Part shown: positions 51,201 through 60,200 of the stretch, piece after piece
Numbering within the stretch: position 1 is the stretch's first letter
Layout: every line of letters starts with the position of its first letter
Notes under the pieces: generated by a model
The model's database searches: none
The model's input: only the letters and a program-made list of their open reading frames with translations
What the model was told of the DNA's origin: nothing
Position numbers and translations under genes: made by a program
Assembly (NCBI GenBank): GCA_002007465.1
Contig: LNAC01000337.1
Span: 553,144-617,143 of the forward strand
DNA from: Ailurus styani
Lineage: Eukaryota; Chordata; Mammalia; Carnivora; Ailuridae
DNA length: 64,000 nt
Direction of reading: 5' to 3'

Positions 51201-54200
51201 GAGGGCCCCTCCGCTCGCTGCTGTCAACACCTGACACAGGACGACGGGACCTTCTTCCCTCGACCGAGCCAGGCCCCCCGTGCAGGCCACGCGCGGGGGC
51301 CCACCTTACACTTCTGTAGGATGAAGGCTGCCAGGCAGACGAGCCTCAGTTTGCTGGGAACCAGTGTGACGTGCTGCTCGAGGCTCTCCGGAATCGCGAA
51401 GCTGTCCAGCTCACCACCAGCTGGGAGAGGGGGGGCCTCTGGAACTACCCTGCCCTGCGGGTCAGACTGGCCACGGTGTTCATCCAGGACAGAAATCCTG
51501 ACCGGGTGGAGCAAGCTGATATCGGCTAGCCGTGTCACACCTTCGAGCAAAAGTGAAAGGGGCAAAACAGGTGACAGGCACACACTGCGAGACTAGCCTC
51601 GTACACACGTCCCCCCACACGTCCAGGCTGATGAAGAGGCTCCCTCTGGGCAACACCAGGGCCGCAGGGGCCCGCGCTGTGCTCAGTCTGGTGGGGGAGG
51701 CCCAATGATTCCACTCCACCGTTTCTCAACTCTGACCTGGGCAAGACCGCTGATAGGGACACTAACTGCTCTTTCTCTCCCCCTACCCCGAAGGGTTCTA
51801 TGGTTCTAACTATTGATAAAAGGGTGTCACAGGATTCTGTCATGGGTTTTATAGCTTTACAGTCCTTCTCAGAACCTTTACTGTGTTGACACACACCAGG
51901 AATTTCTAAGAGCAGGAGGAAATGTGTGGCATTCCCCAAACTTCTAGGCACAGAATCAAGGATTATCTCTCAAAATTAACACTTAGGATACATTTTGAGA
52001 ACTGGTATGTGCACGCTGTCATAAGACCAGTAAAATGAGTAAACCAGACCTGAGAACACGCGAGCTGGGTTGTGTTGAGGATGACTCTGCCAAGCCTCAG
52101 TGCCCCATGAGCACAGGGAGCACTCTCCTAACGGAGGTGGCTCTGGATCTGCCCTGCCCTACCTCCCACACCCTGGGGAGCACGGAAGAGCCTGACGAGA
52201 CTGGAAGAGGAAGGCAGGACAGGAGTCTGAAAAGGCAGTGCTTTAGGGACAGCTCCCTCCTCAGCCTCTGCCTCCAGCGTCGAGAACCACTGTGGACACA
52301 TGACGCGCGTTACATCTACGTCCTCCCTCCTGGTTAAGAACAAAGAGTGCTCCTTTTCAACCTACCTTCTGTGAGTGTCGCCGACAGCAAGACGTTCTGA
52401 CGTTTCTGGCATTCAGCATTTATAGCGTTGAGTATCACTGTGATATCCTTTTCAAAACCCAAATCCAGGATTCTGTGGTTTCAAGAGAGGGAATTTTACT
52501 CTGCATGCAAAGTAAAGACTGCAATGAGCCAGCAGAAGCAGCTCTTTTCCCCTACTTTACATGCTTCTGGGTGAGGCTCACCTGTCTGCTTCATCCAAAA
52601 TCAGCCACCGTATCCGACGAAAATGAATGTTCTTTGTGGATTTTATATGATCCACCAGTCGCCCAGGAGTTGAGATAAGGATATTTATTCCTTTGCGGAG
52701 TCTGTTTAAAATTATGTATCACGAAAGAAAGTAAATCAAATGGGGCTGGCTGTATCAACAGAAAACACCGGAAACAGGCACAGGAGACAGATTAGATTCA
52801 TGCCTAGCACCAAAGTGCACAGCGTGAAGCCATGACAAACACAATGACAAATGGATACAAAGATATATGTGAGTTTTCATTTTCCTCCAAAGTTTCTCTT
52901 GTATAGACTGTGATTATTGATATCTAAAATTATATTAAATTCACAAAACCTTGTATTTGAAAGGAATCTGTACTACATAAATCAATGCCCTTTATCTGAG
53001 CCATGGATCCTCTCTTTGTAGAACAGTCCAGATCGATGATCATCTAGCCTGTTGAAGGTTTCTGTGCCAGGGAACCTCCACCCTAAATGAGTTATCCCAC
53101 ACAAACGTGATCTAATGGCTAGAATGTTCTCCTATACTGAATCTTTTTTGTAACCTCCATACAGTGGGGGGCCCAGCTTTGTTCTGTAGAGTAGGAAGAA
53201 TAATCTAAGTTCTTACTCCCAAACATCCTTTATCCCGTATTTCCACAGCAATAAAAGCTTCCAATTTTTCCCTGAGTATATTTTCCAGCCTCTTATGAAG
53301 TTGAGTATGGTCGCGTGCCTCTGTTCAAGCATAGGACAAAAGGACGAAGGGAATATGCGGAGAGCACAAGTATCTCTGGAGGGAGCACGTATGATGACCT
53401 TTGTTTCTGCTGGCAGGAAACAAGGGGTAACGGCTGGAGCTCTAGCAACGCTCGAAGACTATGGCGGACCCTTAAAAATGGAAGCTTCGCTTAGCAGTAC
53501 AAAAAGAGAGAAGGGACTTAGATTCTGATACCAGAGCACCATGGCAGCCGGGGATGGGCTACGTCAGGCTTCTTAAATGTGAAAGAAAACGAAAACTGCC
53601 ATATGTTTGTGCCACTGCTGTTTGTTGTTGTCGCTATTTATAGCTGAATTAAATCTAACCAACACCTTTTGGTTTCAAGTTTAATATTTACTCCTCGATT
53701 ACAAACCACACACACATGACTGGGTGTTACTACTGAGCACTAAGATACAATACAATAAAAATGCTTCAAAAAGAATACAGATGATTTGGAATTTACCTAT
53801 TGCAACATTTTCTCCTGACCCCCCGTACCACTTCCAATACAGAATTAGGAATCGGTATTTTGGATATAAAAAGCAAAGTATAGAGCATTACATAAATTTA
53901 TGACCCTGTTTTTGTAGAGCCAAACAACAAGATCCTCAACTCCCAATGTAGATAGAAGAGAATGACCAAGGGGGATAGACACCCAACAAGGGGTCGAAGG
54001 GCGCTGGGGGGACGGACAGAACTTAGGAGCATCGTGAGCATCAGTACCAACCGCGTTGAAAGGGAAACGCTCGTAGGTTCATCAGTACTTCTTAGGACAA
54101 CCCAGTCGAGCAGGGACCACTCCCTGCTGCCTCGACCTGTCCCAGATGTCCCTACGCTCTGGGACGAGGACGCACAATTTGAGATAAGGCTCTCTCCAGG

Positions 54201-57200
54201 TTTAGAAGGACCAAATCTCATTGAATAGGAAGGCAGAACAGACAGATCCAAACAGGAATGGATAACAAATAAGGGTCCCCATACCTGGCCTTTTCTGATT
54301 TCCTTTTCTCTCCTCCCATCAGCACTCCAGGCACAATCCAGGTAAATGGCTAAGGAAAGATATCAGACGAAAATCAGTGCAAAGCCCTCCTCCACGTTTG
54401 AAGATTTTATTTATTTATTTGATAGAGAGATCCAGAGAGCACAAGGTGGGGGGCAGGGAATGGGAGAGGGAGAGGGAGAAGCAGGCTCCCCACAGAGCAC
54501 GGAACCTCAGGCGGGGCTCAATCCCAGGACCCTGGGATCACGACCTGAGCCGAAGGCAGATGCTTAAACCAACTGAGCCACCGAGGTGCCCCATTAAAGT
54601 CCCCTTTACTGAAGATACAGAGGCTGATTCCAAATTCTTTTTCCTTAGAGAAGCTGGGAGGGAAGAGCTAGGCTTCTCATTGTAGGCGGTGTAAGTGTGC
54701 AGACAAAATTCCTAGGCATTGCCCTTGCCACGGATAGATACTAGCAGTAGTCACTTAAAACACAGCTGTATAACTAGCTTCTAGCACAGCGAGAGAAACG
54801 GGAGCTTTCTAAACGATTCCAGGAGTTCTGTGCCTTTCCCCACGGAGCCTGAGCTGAAAACACATTTCACTAAGTCTACTGCTTCTTTTTCCTTTCTGGG
54901 TACAATAAAAAGCACAAACCTTCCTTACTCCCCACCTCTGACGAAAGAAAGGACAGATCAATTCTCGATCTAATTTGGTAGGCTGGCAGGCTTTGGCTCT
55001 GAAGCCCTCTCTTCTTTCTTAAGCCCTGTAGCTTTCCATGGGATCACTTCGTGGTTGTCCCTGTGAGTCTCCACGTGTGGCTTGCCAGGGACCACGGTGA
55101 ACAAACTACAGGACTATAAGCACCAGGAAACACGAGTCGAGTCATCTAAGCTAGAAATCGGCAGCTAATAAAGTGTAGATCAGTAAAAGCCTACAAATTA
55201 TATCTGGGCAGAGCAGAGAAACCCAGGGAATCCAGAAAAAATTCCTTGCTTTTTGAAAATGAAGATAAGACTGGTAGACTTCTCTTTTCTCAAAAAGTCA
55301 AGGAAAACAAAAATAAAACCAAACTCATGGCTCACCTTACCTTGAGCAGTTTCTGGACAGTGTCAAAGCTTTGCAGAGCCAGCTGTAAAGAGTGGAAAGT
55401 TACAGATAATGAATGAGGCTGTTCCCCCCACTCCCTCCTCCCCCCACCGCCAGCCCCAACCTTTTAAATACCTTTGGACAATGTAAAGTGATTAGGATTC
55501 CAACACGGACCTTAAGATTTACGAAAAACAAAATCGGATCTAGAGCATCTACTCAGAACAATACACCTTGTTCTTACACTCCTGGCACTTGTCAGTTTGG
55601 AGACTGTGGACACAGATGCTGCGTCCACTTCTTGGACACGTACAAAACTAGTGTCTTGTGCTCCCTCTGCTGGCTCAAATTCCCAGAGTACCACAGAGAA
55701 AAGTATAAGCCTATACGGTGCACATGGATAGAGAAGCGAAACAGCATCCCCTGAATGTGCCTCCCTTCAGGAAGAGAGAGAAAAGAATATGCAGGAGGGA
55801 GTAACCTGGAAGAGTGGTCAACAGGCTAGGCTCTGGGTACATTGCTTTAAAGGTGGTATGAGGTACCCTTCAAATATGCCAAATAGAGCACTGAGAGGTG
55901 GTCACTCCCCAAGTTTATTAAAGGAACAAAATCAAACAAGCCCAGTGGAACCAGAGAAAGTGAAAATTCATGTAGGTTATAACCATTAACAGCCATCAAG
56001 AAGCCTCAACATAATCCCTTTATCCAAGGATATGTATACGGTTTCCACATGCTTAGTATTCGTGGTGCATCCTAGGGAAGTAGCAAGTTTGCTGCTGTAA
56101 AAATTTAAATAGCTTCGTGCCTGCTCCTCCACAGGACTGAGCCGAGATAGGGCATGCAGGCTGTAGGACAGGCTAAGTAGAACCCTCCATCGCCATGATC
56201 AGTTCTCTGCAAGGAAGTGATCAGCATCTGATATAGAAAACAGATACCCTAAACTAAACCCGCCCCTCCAGGCAAATAAAATAGATCAGATAGGAGAGAT
56301 TTCCACCAAGAAAGAAGAAAAATGTCAAGAAGCTTAACTTTGAAGAACAAGATTTTTTTTTTTTTAGCATAGTAGCCTCTTTAAAAAAAAAGTCTATATT
56401 AGGGCCAACTGCTCTCATTTTTAATTAAGTTATAAAACAAACCAAAAAAGTAGAAAATGTAATTATTTTAATTCCATTCAAAAGTACAGAAATTTATAGT
56501 GTCATTAGTTTTTAGACAATAGGGAAATGCTTTTCCATACTCAGCTTATGATTTTCAAAGAGTACTTGAATTTTTCTACTTGACAGGAACCAAAAGGATG
56601 GCTCCAGGCAAAGGCAAGGGTGCAGCAGGGAGAAAAAATGGTAAAACCCACTTTTAAATTCAAAAGGATCTTACTTCCAAAAGGAAAGTACCTGCTTAAA
56701 ACCCCACTGAAGGTGAGACTGCTTACCTCTCTTGTCGGCACCAGTACCAGGGCATAGGGACCATCACTGCGCTATCAACACAGAAGGAAAGAAATACCAT
56801 GAGTGGATGGACGAAGGTCACAGGACTCCAGGCGGACAGAACTTCAGGGCGGCTCCTTGCACACGTCAGCAACAGTCTCATTAAGAAAGGGACTACGATG
56901 CCCACTACCCTTATTATTCTGCAACCTCATTCTAAAGGTTCCGGCCCATGCAATCAGACAAGAGAAAGAAATACGTATAAATTTGGAAAGTAGGAGGTAC
57001 ACATGTCATTGTTAGCAGATGATATTTTATCCCAAACAAACAAACAAACAAAAAACACACCTGAGGAGAATCAACTGAAAATCTATAAAAAAGATAATTC
57101 AGTCGAGTAGCTGAATGCAAAATTAATAGTATACAAATCTACAGCCTTCTGACACAAAAAGTCACAAAGTACAATGGAAGGGGGAAAAGAAACCACACCA

Positions 57201-60200
57201 GAGCAGCAGCAACAAGCTTGACAAAAAATGTACAGAATCTATACGACGGACATTTTAAAACTCTTCTGAGGAGCATGAAATAAAATCTGAATAAATGGGA
57301 AAATGTATCCCTATTCTTGGATAAGATGGCTCCATGTTACAAATGAGCTAATTCTAAGCCAACCCACAAATGGGATGTAAACCGAACAAAACTGCCACAA
57401 ATACGCATATATGCACACAACATATATAAAATAATATACATAGTCAGATAAGCTGATTAAAAATTTCCTATGAAAAATGTGCAAGAATAACCAAAATATG
57501 TCTGAAAAACATCAGATGTTAAAATAATTTAAAACTACTCCAATTAAAAAAAGACTGACACTAGCATATAAATTGAGATTACAACAGCAAATGGTCTAGA
57601 ACAGAATCAAATATACACAGAACTGTCGGAAATAAGGTGCATTTTGCATCAGTAGGGAAAAGACAAATTACTCAGACTTTAAGAACAAAGTCAGAAAAGT
57701 CAAGTTGGAATTAAGTCGGCCTTTTTACAGATAACGTAAAACTCAGAAACTATAAAAGAAAACCCTAATCAATCCTATTATGTAAAAATTTTTACCTTCA
57801 GAATGGGAAAATAATACCTACAAAATCAAGTACTAAATGACAAAATGAGGGGAAAACAGGCCACGTGTAAGAGAAAGGTCCAATTTCCTTGGTTGACAAA
57901 GGTCTGTGATTCAAATAAAAAAATAAAAATAAAAAAGACCACAACAACTGAAGTAGAAAAATGGAGTAGAAAAACCAACATAAGCCGGTAGCGTCAAGAG
58001 GGCGTGGGCGAGCAGGGGCTCCTGAGTGCCCTGCTGTGGGACACACACCTTGCCTTCACCCACTGGAAGTTCAACTGCGGCGTTATCTACTAAATAAACA
58101 TGCCACTTCCGCTTCCAAGGGATTTCTCTAAAAGATGCACCCATAAGCACGCATAAAAAAGTAAAATATTTACAGACTGCAAAGCATGTAGAATAGCCTC
58201 GTTTGTAGCAAAATACTGACCTAACGTTAATTCTACCAACGAGGGACCGATGCGGTAACTTGTGGAGGCGACAGGCATCAGGATACTAGGGGGCCATTAA
58301 AAAAGCAAGGCAGATGGGCAGGGCTCTGCTAAGAAACTACCCTGAAACATACTAAGTGAACCAAAGCAAGGTACAAAACATCACTCACAGCAAGCAACCA
58401 CTTGTGCATCAAACCAAACACAACAGAAAAACAAACACGCAGAAGCTCCAACTAAAGAGGGAAGGGAAATCTGTGCGCTCACACTTGCTCCCTCTGCAGA
58501 GATGAGCCCTGGGAGGACCAGCCGGCTGGCGGGAGGCCCTCGCTATGCTACACGGGGGAGAGGAAGTATAAGACTTAGTCCCCACCACGTATTGTTTGGT
58601 ACTTCTTAATTTTTTTTAAACATGTACACTGTATCTAAAAAAATAATAACAAAGATACTAATTAGAGGAAAGAAAAAGTAACCAGAAAAGGCCTCAAAGT
58701 CAGTGGTGTCTTGCATCTCTAAAGGGCTCACAGACATTTAGGAGTTAATCAGAACAATGTTAGTGCAGAAGCTAAGTGCAGGTTTAGAGCAGACTCAATG
58801 ACAAGCATGGTTTTCATGTTTTGCATAGGAAACATTTACCCATAAGGAGAAAAGGATTTGGAATTCAAACTAGAGCCGTCTGTACTCGCCATCAAGTCTG
58901 CGAGGCCCAGGCGAGGAACGGTAAACATGTTAGTACAACAGTATCAACGTGCCACAGTGTGACGTTAGGAGATTCTGACATTTCAAAAGGTGTTACTACA
59001 CAGAGAAGAAGAAAGAAAAATCAATTCCTCGCAGGGCAGAAGTGAGTAAAGAAGGATGGGATGTGTTGTTAAAAAAAAATCAGAGCCCAAATAACTGAAA
59101 GAGTGAAAACACAGAAAAGCAATCCATTCTCATCCCATCACCAAAGTAATTTACGACTCTGCTGGGTGCCTCGCGTTTGCTGCTCCTTCCGCATAGGTTT
59201 TTCACAGGTCAAATCATTTTACAATGAACTCCAAGGGTCTCTATTGAATATTACTTGAAATAAATGAATTAAATTTGCACTCAGAGAACTCTTTCAGAGA
59301 ATATTTCAATCTTTAGTAGAATGAACTGTTATGGATGCTAAAATATATGGAATAAGTAAAACGACGACACGGCTGGTGAACATATCTAGATATAAGCAAA
59401 TCGCTGCCTTTCAAACTAGCCACACGCCTGTGCTGTGGAAAGTGACAGCTAATGCTTCAGAGCAGGTACTGTGACCAGAAGCTGGACACCAACCAGCTCT
59501 CCGCCCTCCAAGTGCTAATGCTCAGGAGGATTCTCCCACGGGAACCCTGGGGGACATGCGCGACAGGTGAAGTCACTGAGGCACAGAGGGATGAAATGGT
59601 TTGCCTATAGACACTCTTAGACCCAGGCTTTGAGCAGAGCTGCCCACCACGTGGTCTCCCTTAGGTACATAATCTAATCTCTACTGTCCTCAGGTCACCG
59701 ACATATGAAATGAGACAGGTGGGCTGGAACTACGGGACCCGTGCCAGCTCAAATATACCCCAACTCTCCAACCTTATAAAAAAACAAAACAAAAAAAACC
59801 AACCAAACAAACAAAAAACAAAACCCAAACCCCAAAAAACCAAAACCCCCAAAAACCCACAGCTAGCAAGAAACTGCCAGAATTTATAATGAATGAGACT
59901 TTCCTACATTATTGTAATACTTGGCCTCTCTCCTTCTCTAGCTAGGTACCAGGACAATGCTAAATCCTTTATATGAATTATCAAAAGTACCCAATGGGAA
60001 GAAAAAAATCAGTCACCTGTAGAAAATAAATTCCTCACTTATCCATCTCAGAGGAAACCAGTATTAAATTTCTTTTTTGTCTTTTTATGTGCACACACAC
60101 ACACGAGCACAGGGTATTATTTATAAAATCAGATCATACTGTGTATACCGTGTTGTACACTGCCTTTTTTCGGTTTAACATGCAAGAACACTTGCCAAGC

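Larger units (their letters stand above)
54350..56726 (-). other. DDX31: two DDX31 introns around the 55341-55382 micro-exon
   Basis: The introns are 54350-55340, which contains the SINEC at 54398-54592, and 55383-56726, where no recognised repeat was seen. The latter is AT-rich towards its right end, with poly-T and poly-A runs near 56352-56390. Confidence 0.7.
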